Below, in pieces: positions 13,001 through 22,979 of a stretch of DNA of 64,000 bases. This DNA comes from Gaeumannomyces sp. JS-464 (lineage: Eukaryota > Ascomycota > Sordariomycetes > Magnaporthales > Magnaporthaceae). The position numbers and the translations under genes are program-made. Each line of letters starts with the position of its first letter. The stretch's first letter is position 1. The DNA is taken from assembly GCA_002197995.1 (NCBI GenBank), contig NGZR01000007.1:888399-952398 (forward strand). Direction: 5' to 3'. Below the pieces are notes generated by a model that saw nothing but the letters and a program-made list of their open reading frames with translations, ran no database searches and was not told the DNA's origin.

Positions 13001-13669
13001 CTTTGGCTTGAGACCACAAAGGAGATAGTGGGTATGACTTGCAAATGGTGCAAGGAGCAATCAGGTGGTGTATGCTTAAGCTTACTAGCGGAGGGCCTGT
13101 GTCCAGTAATAGGAGACGGGGTAAAAAACGACGACTTCACGTCAGGTCCGGAATATAAATAGATAAGCACGATCATATGAACCCGGGGCTGAGGAAGGTG
13201 CGAACAGGGCGGACCCATGGAGGGGAAAGGGGTTGCCGTCCGTCACGGGCGATCTTGGGCGGGAAGGTGTTTGTATGTACCTAAATATTCTTCCGCTAAA
13301 ACCATTTGCCCCACAAATCTGCATTGAGCGCCGGCCCTGAGCTGCCGCTGATGTAACCTGAGCCGCAGTGCTCAAAGGTGAGTCACAGAGTGATCGCAGG
13401 TGATTAGACTAAGCTAACGCTTGACATCGTTTCATCACTCGGGTAAAGTTGCCGCGAGTAAAGCGGCAGCGCCCATTCTGTGCCGCCCCTGAACCCCGTC
13501 TGGTTCCAGGTTCCAAGGACACTTGCAGGCGCCCGCTTCCAGGCTCCAGGCGTATTTGGCAGGCGCCCTCTCCCCCAGGCTACACTGCGCAATCGTCGAT
13601 ACGTTTCCGCAAACCGCCTTCAAATGGGCTGCCTTGCATTATGGCAAACGCTGGCTTCCTAAATTTACC
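7039..13669. other. Intergenic spacer, no convincing gene
   Basis: About 6.6 kb from the ras-2 stop to the AT-rich block. The first few hundred bases are probably the ras-2 3' UTR. The rest shows frames without domains, many homopolymer runs, a GGT/GTG microsatellite near 10504-10532, and paired hairpins near 12514-12565. A 138-codon minus-strand frame at 12802-13218 and a 96-codon plus frame at 12872-13162 overlap each other and match no family I know. Confidence 0.5.
12514..12565. repeat. Two adjacent perfect hairpins
   Basis: First hairpin: GACTAA (12514-12519) pairs with TTAGTC (12528-12533). Second: an 11-bp perfect stem AGGAGATTTTA (12537-12547) with TAAAATCTCCT (12555-12565) around a 7-nt loop. 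Function unknown; these could be the remains of an element end. Confidence 0.7.
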
Positions 13670-13932
13670 TCTGAAATTTACCCGCTTAAAAAACATTGCT
13701 GTACATAACCAGCCTAATGCTGGCGTTCGAAACGTTAGGCAACTTTTTACATCATTGCAGCTTTAATCCAAGTGCGAATTTTGGTATATTAGGATCCTAA
13801 CGTTTAAAAGACTTTCCACAATTCCCTAATCTTTTAACCAAACTTAAATGTAAAATTTGGAATTTTTCAGGTTTGTGCGAACCGCGGGTTCTTAGCATTT
13901 ATTAAAGCCGGTTGGGATTTAACAAACGGGAG

Positions 13933-14364
13933 TGTTACAATCAGGGGGTTTGCCCCTAGGGTAAAGCGCTTTAAGGGTGGACTGGACAGTATCGCTGGGT
14001 CTGGGTTAAAAGGGAAAACGCGTAACTAGGAAACAATTTGATTGCTTGCTTTAGGGGATGCCTGGGAGCTAACTTAGGTTAACTAATGCCGAAGCCTCAA
14101 TTAAAGCTACCTATTACGCAAGGAAACACTTTTTTTATATATGCCTGCTTTGTTTTATAGGTGCCTCCTAATTTGTTGCTTTGCCCGTAAATTAACAAAG
14201 CAGTTGTAATTTGTTACTTTGCTTGCAAATTAACAAATTACTAGGAACCAATTTACTTAAGCTTTTACGATGTTACGTAACCAGGGGTGCGGGGTTTTAT
14301 CCTTTAATCCTGCTTGTTTAAAGGGTTTGCTTGCCGACCTTTTTCCCGGGTTCCGGTTGTAATA
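13933..14364 (-). repeat. Isolated LTR of the E1/E3 family, reversed
   Basis: 432 bp starting TGTTACAATC and ending GGTTGTAATA, that is, the reverse complement of an E1-type LTR with its terminal GTAACA altered to GTAATA. It retains the conserved block GCTAACTTAGGTTAACTAATGCCGAAGCCTC and a diverged copy of the ATTTGTTRCTTTG repeats. Flanks are GGGAG and TTAAA, so no target-site duplication is seen. The DNA beside it does not match E1 internal sequence, so it is a solo or rearranged LTR. Confidence 0.75.
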
Positions 14365-14647
14365 TTAAATCAGCCCTAGTGTTCGCGCGGTGTGGAAAAA
14401 GCATAAAAAGGACAAGATACCGCGTCCTAATTTTCCAACAGTGTTTTAGGCAGCAGAGCAGCCAACAATTATAAATTCCCTTTCCCAAATTTTCGGGGCT
14501 TCGTCCCTTCCCCCTTTGTCTTTCCCACTTTTACAATTATTGTTCGTTAAAAACGCCATATTCGGCTAACACGACGCATAGTTCGCCGAGCAACCAACAT
14601 TTTTTCCACTATCTTTACTATCAGTAAATTAACCGATTAACTCGCTT

Positions 14648-15260
14648 ATGCAAAACGAAACACTACTATTAACAAGCTAATAGTTAAACGACCTGCAAGT
14701 CGTTAATCCCTGCGTCGGCAACATACCATTTCGACTTGCATTAAAATTTGTCTTTTTAACGTACCCGAAATGTACTTTTAAACCTAAAAAGCTAATTTAA
14801 AGCATCGAAAAGTTCGGCTTTTTCGATTATTACGCCGTTCGAAAGCATTATAAAAACCGCACCTCACATTACCACGTTATCGGCAATTGGGATAAAAAAA
14901 AACATTAAAACCTTAAACATTTTAACATCGGGAGGTTTTACCTGAACATCGGGTGGATTAAGCAACCGTTAGCTGTTTAAAAGTACCTTTACAAGCGAAA
15001 AGGCCAGTTAAAGCACGTTAGCAGCATAATAACCGAGCTAAAAGGGTTGCATAAAAACCTTAAGGCAAATTTTTGGTTTGCGGCTGTAAAAACATTCGAC
15101 CGTACGGTTTTTTTTCCCGATTTCACGAAAAAACCTTCCGCGAACTAATTTTGCATTATTTAAATGTAAAAGCTTACGTTAATAACACGTTTCGTATGTT
15201 AATCCTAAAATATATTAGTCGAGTGTTAAACGGTATGTGGAACCTTTTTATAAAAATTAC
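14648..15260 (+). pseudogene. Decayed CRESS-DNA virus Rep-like gene
   Basis: A frame from ATG 14648 carries the rolling-circle endonuclease motifs in order: motif I FLTYP followed by K-C at 14753-14773, motif II HYH at 14867-14875, an F-N-I-G...N-I-G segment at 14921-14953 resembling the geminivirus-specific GRS region, and motif III YLYK at 14984-14995 with the catalytic-type tyrosine. Spacing is about 35 residues from motif I to II and 37 from II to III, close to geminivirus/genomovirus Reps. Five in-frame stops (14678, 14681, 14798, 14906, 14978) are TAA/TAG and fit RIP. A less clear tail continues to about 15260, including a frameshift. I found no Walker A helicase motif. It is a non-functional relic. 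A plasmid or transposon Rep of the same superfamily is the alternative. Confidence 0.72.
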
Positions 15261-17444
15261 TAAGTAAATGTAAAAAACTTCCAAAAAAAATAAAGTATGT
15301 TATAACCCCCTTTTTTCGCTCGTTTTTTGCTACGGGACCTTTTAAAAAGTAAAAACCTAATTTTTAGCCATTTTTTGTGGTATTTTGCTAAGTTCGGTTT
15401 TCGGTTTAAACCTTATATTTTAAAAGGGCTTTTAGGGAGCCCCTCGTTAAACCTTTTATATACGTAGCTAATTTTATCTTTTATTAATAAAACGATTTAA
15501 GTTATTATATTTATACGGTATAATAAAACTGTTTAAAACAGTTTAAGTTAAAAGTTTAAGCTTATATAACTATATAAATAGCTATTAAAATGCTTTACTA
15601 CTTAATAGCATTAAAAAATATTTAACAATTAATAACGTGCTATTAAGCGATAAAAACATATTTAAATATTACAAATAAATGTTAAAATGTTAAAGCAATT
15701 TTTTAATAACGGATAAGTACTTTAAAAAGGTGCATTTCGAAAGCTAAAAATTGCTTTACATTTATTTAGCAAACGAAAACCCACGTAAATACAATAAGGT
15801 AAATACTACGTGGTTAAATGGAAATTATATATTTATGCAAATGCATAAACCACTATTCGTAAAAACGAAACCATATAAAACATTAAATTTAAAAATAAAA
15901 ACGTTAAAAGCGGTTATAAAACAATTAAACGAGGAAAACGATAGCTTTTTTTAATTTAATCGGCAAATTGCTTTTAATATAAAGTGGAACTAATGTCCTT
16001 AATTTTAAAAACCAGTAAAAGCCGCTGGTTTACTTTTAAAATAATAGTAAATGCTTTTAAAGCTGATAAAAACAGCCGCGATTAACCTTTTAGCGATTCG
16101 GTTTTAAAAAAACGCGAATTTATATCGACATTTATAAACGTGCTAAAAACGGCGCTAAAACGCTATCGCTTTAAAGTAAAATAAAGCATATAAAATAAAA
16201 TAACAAAAATAACATCCGCCCGTTAATCCTTTAAACCACGTTTGCATAACCTATTCGCACCGCTATTATAATAAATAACCTTATAAAATAAAAGAACTTA
16301 TATAAAAATAAGCCGGAATTGCAAAACATTGCGAATGGTAAAATGCTAAATTTAATTTAACAAAATACGTAACCGATGCTTCGCTTTAATAAACCGGAAA
16401 AAAAGCGGGCGAATATTAGTGTTAAAAAAAACGTCCTCGTAATCGGCAAACTAAAATAAAATCGGAAAAAAAGTATCCGTATTGCTAATAAAGCTAAACC
16501 TATTATCCGTGCTTTTTACAAAAGCAAAAGTTTTTACATTAATATTAGTGGTCGATATGTTTTAATAATTTTTCTAACTGGAAAAAGGAATAATATACGT
16601 GAAAATGCGCATATTGCATAACCGAAAAACATAAACCTGCATTTTTACTTTAGCCTTACAAAGGATAACAAAAAACGCATTCGCATTTTATCGAAATTAT
16701 AACATAATTTATTAGCCGGAAATATAAAGCTATTATTATTAAATCCCGTATAAATTTGCGAAACCGTAAAAGTTAAATCGTTTTTACAAAATTCTTTTAA
16801 ACGTGCTTTTTAACGTCGGTCGCTATTTTAACTTGTGCCGCAAAGCGGTAAAAGCCTCGGCGGCGGCTGAAATGCCGCTTATAGCCTCCTCGGGTTCCAA
16901 AAACCATCGTATTAATAGCAAAGGAAAAAACGCCGAATAATTTAACAAGTGCTGTAAATGTTAAAAAGGTTGCTAATCCCGTAAATGGCGAATAAAAAGT
17001 GGCTAAAAAGGCTTATGTGCAACGGGTTAAACAATTGGGACAAATAAAATGCAAGCAGCACTTAATAATACCGACGGCGGTATCGAAAACGACGGGTTGT
17101 AAAGCGGATTGTGCCGTATAAAAAGCGATTAAAGTAAAAACGACAATACCGAAAAGCTCGCTGGTAACGAAATCGTAAATATTTAAAAAAAAGGGAAATC
17201 CTGCAATTTAAAGCAGGAAACACATCCTTTTTTATAAAAGGAGAAAAACATTATCGATATAATAAAAACGCGATATAATAGGAAAATCCACGTTAAGTCG
17301 AATGCGCGTATCGCGATTACGTTAAATAAATAAACATTTCGCGTAAAACATTAATGCAATAATAAAGGGTAATGTTTAAACGACCGACTTTAAAAAGCAA
17401 TATAAAAGGCTATGCAAAGTTGCAATATGCCGATTACACTTATT
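15261..17444. other. AT-rich degraded DNA, origin unresolved
   Basis: About 2.2 kb between the Rep-like relic and the broken end of E0. Both strands are full of stops. From about 16080 the plus strand contains longer stretches readable with only TAA/TAG stops, including a CAYC...H-S-H pattern near 16610-16690, but no family is recognised. It may belong to the same insertion as the Rep relic. Confidence 0.4.
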
Positions 17445-19624
17445 TGTATTATATCCATATTAAAGTAAATTTTAGGATTTAACGCAGCTTTTTCCAGCTC
17501 GCTTACGTTATTAAACTGGTAATTAGCATATTTAACTTTTTGCTAATTGCTAAACTATAATAAAAGTTGGCCGTTATTTTCGTTTGTTAAAATAACGCGA
17601 TATAACAAGCCATTTAAGTGTTTTAAAACCTTAACGTTTTAAAAACATTTAAATACGTTAAATGGCGAAAAATACGCTAATTTTTTAACGTTTTTAGTTT
17701 TTACGAATTATAAATACGAAAGCCGCGCCGTTTAAACCTTCGGCTTGTTTTTAAAATTCGACCGTTTTAAAGTTTTAACTATTTCGATTTACCTTCGCGT
17801 TAATATCGAAATTTTTCGACTTTTAAAAAAGGTGTGTTTAGCTTAAAAGCTTTTTTAACCTTCGTACTTTTTATTAAACTGCTTTTTTTTAAGCTTAATA
17901 AAAAGCGGCGTCGTTTTTTTTTCCCAAATCCTCGGGCTTTAAAACGATCCGTTATTTTCCTTCGCTATCGTACGCAACTTTAATAGCTTTAAACATAGCG
18001 ATATTTCGTAATTTTTAAAAGTATTATCCGGTAACCTTTTTATCGAATTAGTATATAGCACATTGCTCGTCGTAATAATACGTTTAATTAAACGTTATTT
18101 TAAAGCACAGTTTTTTTATATCAGGCTTTTTTACGTTCGTTAAAAGTTCGTTATTTAGCGGTTGTTATTTCGCTAAAAGCAGTTAATTTTAACATGGCCA
18201 ATTTGGCCGCATTTAAAGCATTTCCCGTTTTTTAAATTTTGCTTTTGCTTTTTTTATTACCTTTATTACTAATAAGCGGGTTCCGCACTAAGGTTTATAA
18301 AGTTTAAATGCGTTTTGTAAACCGTAATAGGTTATTATTTAGCTTTTTTTAGTTAGCTTTATTATTTTATGCTATATTTTTAAAACCATATTTTTTTGTT
18401 ATTATTCGTACAAGTTATTACTAATGCGAACCGCGTTTTAAACGTAATCCGTAAAAAATTTAAAGCGATCTTGCTTTACGAGTTTATTTTTTACGTTTTC
18501 GCGTAATCCGTTATAAAAGTGCAGTATTAACGTGGCGTCGTTTTAATCGAGCTTAGTGCTAATCCGTTAAAAGTTTACAGCGTATTTAATTACGGCTCCT
18601 CGTTATTTAAAAGCCAGCAGGTTTTTTTCGGCAATTCGGGTTTCGTTAATTATTTTGAACATTTTTTAACCTTTTTTCCGAAAGTTTCGAAATTGGCGAA
18701 AATAATTTTGGTAGCTTTTTAGCTATTTTTATACCTTTTAAAATAATCGCTTTAAATTAATTAAAACCATTTTTTCAATTTACCGTTTAGCTAATAGCAA
18801 CGTAAGCGACTTTTTATTTTTTATTTACGAACTGTTATTTGTAAAACTTAAAATAGCTTTTGCATTTAGTAAAAAACGTTTTAAGTTTGCCGTTTTCCCT
18901 TTCGTAAAAATTTGGGAACGGGAATTTGTACGTTTTAACCGCGATAAGTGCTTCGAAAGATAGTAGTTTCGTAGTAAATTACTTTACCTCGGCTTGGCTT
19001 TTGGCGATTTCGTTCGCTATAAGTTTAAAAAGCTTAGCCGTGTTAATAGCTTTTTTAAAGTCGTATTTAACACCGTTAAAAGTAAAAACCGTAATTTTTT
19101 CCTCTTTAAGCTTTTTGCTATTACTTGTTATAATTATATTATTTTTCCCTTTTATAAAGTATTAAATAGGATTAGTTAAAATGTTGTAATTAAAGGTTTA
19201 CTTTTAAAGTAAGGTATTTTAAAAGTGGAAAAACAATATCACCAGTGCTGGTAAATTTAAAAAAAACACGTAATTTAAAAAGACAATTTAATTGCTTGCT
19301 TTAAAAAATGCTTAAAAGCTAACTTAAGTTAACTAATGCCGAGCTTTAGTTAAAAGCTATTTAAATAATAGGAAATCCATTTTTTATATACACGCTGCTT
19401 ATTTTTAATAGTTTTTAAATTTGTAGCTTTATTATAAATTTACAAATCCTTTTTAAATTTGTTATTTTATTACAAATCCACAAATTTTATTTGCATTTAT
19501 TACTTTGTTATAAATTTATAAATCCTGCTTAAGCTATGTAATTTTACGTGTTTTAATATAAGGTAAAGTGTTATTTGGAGCCTTTTTATCCTACTGTTTT
19601 AAAGCTTGCATGCTAATCGTAACA
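17445..19624 (-). mobile_element. E0: truncated Ty3/gypsy copy of the E1/E3 family
   Basis: Minus-strand fragment with the 5' LTR at 19182-19624, gag below it (about 18060-19170), and the start of pol aligning with E1 to about 31160. Homology ends near 17445, where unrelated sequence begins; RT, RNase H and integrase are missing. The gag N-terminus is recognisable by its match to E1 and E3 gag. The flank after the LTR is CAGCT, with no partner found, so the other end was deleted or rearranged. Confidence 0.8.
19182..19624 (-). repeat. E0 LTR
   Basis: 443 bp, reverse complement of the E1 LTR, ending GCTAATCGTAACA. It contains three degenerate copies of the roughly 40-bp unit with core AAATTTGT-ATAAATTTACAAATCC. 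Confidence 0.85.
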
Positions 19625-20690
19625 CAGCTTTTTTTTTAAGCACGGGAGCAAAGCTATTAAGCGGTAGGATTTTAGGTTCGTTATATTCGTTTTATTTAGC
19701 TTTTTTAACATAACCACCTCCGCCGTGCGAAAAAGGCCCGGGTGGTGCCCGGCTTTAAAGCAAGCCTTAAAAAAAGCTTTAACGTATTCCTTTATTGCCA
19801 GCCATACCGTTGTAAGCAGTTTAACCGTTAAAAAAGTCGACGCCCGGGGCCGTGTTCGCCGTGCTAACAGTGCATTTTCGGCATTTTTTTTTAAAAAAAG
19901 TAAGGGTTTTACGAAAGTTGTGCGGTTTTTTTAAATGGCCTTTTATTATAACGAGTTCTTTTATAAATCGTTTTTCGCCGTAAACTTACAAAGGATTTTA
20001 CGGCTTAATGCTTTCGCTTTATCTTTTAAAGCTATTATAACCTCCCCGTTAATATTTAACAAGGGAAGCCGTATAACGGGTGTAAGTTTATGCCATTTTA
20101 TAGCACGGTATAGCGCTTTTAAAAAATCCACTTCCTTTAGCACGCTAGCTTAATGCTGTTTTTTAACCGTTTAAACCATTGCTTTTAAAACGCGGGTTTT
20201 AGCTGTAAAAAGCCCGCCGTTTTTTATAGCTTTTACAAAGTCCCGTTAAACGTTAACGCATTTTTCTTTCAATTAAAGTTAGCCTTTTCTTTTAGCTTTA
20301 AACCTTCGGCCGAAGGTTATTAACGCATTTTTTAACAAGTTTGTTAATGTTTCGGCCACTTTATCTAAGTAGTTCGTAATGCTTAAATTTAATAATAGTA
20401 GTAAGCTGCCGGCTTTTATTATTACCACATTTGCGAAAATCGGTAATTTATCGTTTAATAACGTAATACGCCGGCAGTTCGAAACGGGGTTGTTAAAATT
20501 AAAAACCTCGATTCGTATTTTGCGGTAGTTTAAATCGGTTGCTAGCAAAAGGTTAATTTTTATTAAATGGGCAGTTAAAAGTCGCACGAAGCGATTTACG
20601 AAAGCGGTAAATCCACGACTTAAAGCACCGTAACGGGAAACAACATTTCCCTAACACGGAGGCTCCGGCACAAAAATCACTAGTAATGCC
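19625..20690 (-). pseudogene. LINE fragment: endonuclease end and reverse transcriptase start
   Basis: Minus-strand remains of ORF2 of a Tad-like non-LTR element. Reading downward from about 20587 to 20279 gives the linker after the endonuclease (LLATDLNYRKIR... TNYLDKVAETLTNLLKNA). Near 19765-19640 are the RT entry signatures: a GHHPGLFRTAEVV segment, then SYRLIALLPCL, the usual KSYRPI.LL motif. The frame is cut at 19625 by the E0 LTR and at 20690 by E1. The RT catalytic core was not found elsewhere in the window. Confidence 0.82.
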
Positions 20691-21137
20691 TGTTACGACT
20701 AGTATGCAAGCCCCCAGGACAGCAAGGCAAAAGGGGGCTTTAAAATGGTGCTTCCGCCCCGCCCCGGTTACGTGGAGTTACGTAAATTAAAAGGGATTTG
20801 TGGATTTGTAATAAAGCAACAAATCCAAAAAGGGATTTGTAAATTTATAACAAAGCAACAAATTTAAAAGGGATTTGTGGATTTATAACAAAGCCATAAA
20901 TCCAACTTAGCACAAAGCAAAAAGCAGCGTATATATAAAGGATGGATTTCCTATTATTTTAAATAGCTTTAACTAAGGCTTTGGCATTAGTTAACCTAAG
21001 TTAGCTCCTAAGCATCCCCTAAGGCAAGCAATTAAATCGTCCTTTTAAATTACGTAATCCCTTATTATTAGCACTAGCGATATTGTCCTTCCCACCCCGA
21101 AATGCCTTACTTTAAAAGCAAACCTTTAATTGTAACA
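20691..21137 (+). repeat. E1 5' LTR
   Basis: 447 bp, TGTTAC...GTAACA. U3 holds three tandem units of about 40 bp around GGGATTTGTGGATTTATAAC (about 20789-20905), followed by a TATA-like GTATATATAAAGG near 20928-20940 and the family-conserved GCATTAGTTAACCTAAGTTAGC block. Confidence 0.93.
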
Positions 21138-21149
21138 TTTTAACTAATC

Positions 21150-22239
21150 CTATTTAATACTTCGTCGGAAAGAAAACAGCGCAGCCATAGCAAACAGCAG
21201 CAAAAAGCTTAAGGAGGAAAAAACCACGGTTTTTACCTTTAACGGTGTTAAGTACGACCTCGACGAAACCGCTAATACGGCCAGCCTTTTTAAACTTATA
21301 ACGGTTGAAATCGCCAAAAGTTAAAACGAAGTAAAGCAATTTATTGCGAAGTTAGCGTTTTTTAAAGCACCTATCGCAGTTAAAACGTACAAGTTCCCGT
21401 TTTCAAATTTTTACGGAAGGGAGGACGGCAAACTTAAAACGTTCCTTACCGAATGCAAAAGCTACTTTAAGTTTTACGAATAGCAATTCGTAAGCGAGAA
21501 ATAAAAGGTTGCTTACGCTGCTACCAAATTAAACGGCAAAGTAAAAAAATGGTTCCAGCCGACCTAAAGCGATTACCTTAAAGGATATAAAAAATAGCCA
21601 AAAAGCTACCAAACTTATTTTCGCTAGCTTCGAAACCTTCGGAAAAAAGGTCGGAAAGGTGTTCGGAATAATCGACGAAACCCGAATCGCCGAAAAAAAC
21701 CTATTAGCTTTTAAATAGCGAGGGCTTATAGCCAAATACGCAGCGGATTTTTAACGGATTAATATTAAGCTTAATTAAAACGACGCCACGTTAATGCTGC
21801 ACTTTTATAACGGATTGCGCGAAAATGTAAAGGATAAAATCGCGAAATAGGATCGCTCGGAGTTTTTTACGGATTATATTCGGAACGCGGTTTATATTAG
21901 CGATAAATTATACGAACGATAATAAAAAAAAAGGACATAGTTTTAAAAACGTAGCATAAAATAATAAAGCTAATTAGAAAAAAGCTAAGCAATAACCTAC
22001 TACGGCTTATAAAACGCATTTAAACTTTATAAATTTTAATGCGAAAGCCGTTTACTAGTAACAAAGGCAGCAAAAAAAGCAAAAACAAAACCCGAAAAAC
22101 GGGAAGTGTTTTAAATGCGGTTAAATTAGCCATATAAAAGCTAATTACTTTTAACGGGATAATAATCGCCAAATAGCGAACTTTTAGCGAACGTAAAAAA
22201 GTTTAATATAAAAAAGGCTATGTTTTAAAGCAGCGTTTA
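21150..22239 (+). pseudogene. E1 gag, first part
   Basis: Structural protein relic. A FPFSNFYGREDGKLKTFL-type capsid segment at about 21385-21450 and a nucleocapsid knuckle near 22105-22146 are visible. The knuckle reads C-X2-C-X4-H-X4-Y, with the last cysteine lost (TGC/TGT to TAC). An in-frame TAA lies inside it. The frame is cut at 22239 by E2 and resumes at about 30499. Confidence 0.85.
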
Positions 22240-22441
22240 TGTTACGGCCAGTAAGGCCTTAATTGTAAATAAAAAAGTTGGAATTGGAAACCCTTATCGT
22301 TAAATAAGGGCGGAGGCTTTATAAAGTGGATCCCGCATAAAGATATTTTAAACCTTTGCAGGGCCAAGCCTCCGGCTTTTAACCTATTCCGAATACCATT
22401 TTTTTGCTCCTCCAATTTCTTTACCCTCGACTGCTTTAACA
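22240..22441 (+). repeat. E2 5' LTR
   Basis: 202 bp starting TGTTACGGCCAGTAAGGC and ending CTGCTTTAACA. It is unrelated to the E1 LTR except for the terminal TGTTA. Confidence 0.93.
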
Positions 22442-22539
22442 ATTAGTAGCAACTCCGGAAAACTTAAGCGACCGGCGCGAACGTGATCGCGGAAATTAAT
22501 CACGTCCCCTTCCTCTACTTTTTTCTCCCGGATCTCGCA

Positions 22540-22760
22540 GGCTTAAAGCGGCGACGATCCTTTTTACTAACGCAAGCTTAAAACGGCGTTGGATTTACGT
22601 TTGGGCAAGCTTAAGGCGGCCTATAACGCTTTACTTTACGCTTCCCCTTTTACTAGTTATTTACCCCGCTATTGCAAGCTTAAAGCGGTTTTAGCAATTA
22701 CCAGTTATTTACCCCGTTGGCGTAAGCTTAAAACGGCGTCGATAATTACTAGCACCTTTT
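22540..22760 (+). repeat. E2 tandem repeat after the 5' LTR
   Basis: At least five degenerate units beginning GCAAGCTTAAAGCGGCG, spaced about 30-70 bp, some followed by TACTAGTTATTTACCCCG. E4, a different element, has a comparable repeat array next to its 3' LTR. Confidence 0.7.
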
Positions 22761-22979
22761 TTTCCTTTCCTTTCCCGCTTGCGGTAATAAGCTCGCACCA
22801 TTCGGATCTTTTTTTTAAGGTTGTAAAAAATATCCTTCCGTTTTTCGCGTTAGGCTTTAAGCGGGCGTTAACATTCGGATTACCCTACTTTTACCTCGTT
22901 TTTTTACTTCCTCGTTATTATAGCCGATCTTTTAATTACAAGCTTTTCGGGACCCGATAAAAACAATCGAGCATCGGTA

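Noticed and set aside
12802..13218. 138-codon minus frame near the edge of the repeat block
   Set aside because: No family match, and a plus frame covers the same bases; cannot be told from chance.
18926..19165. Plus-strand hydrophobic frame that looks like a membrane protein
   Set aside because: It is antisense to the E0 gag N-terminus.
13933..19624. A complete reversed LTR element spanning both LTRs
   Set aside because: Flanking 5-mers do not match, the internal part is too short, and 14365-17445 does not align with family pol.
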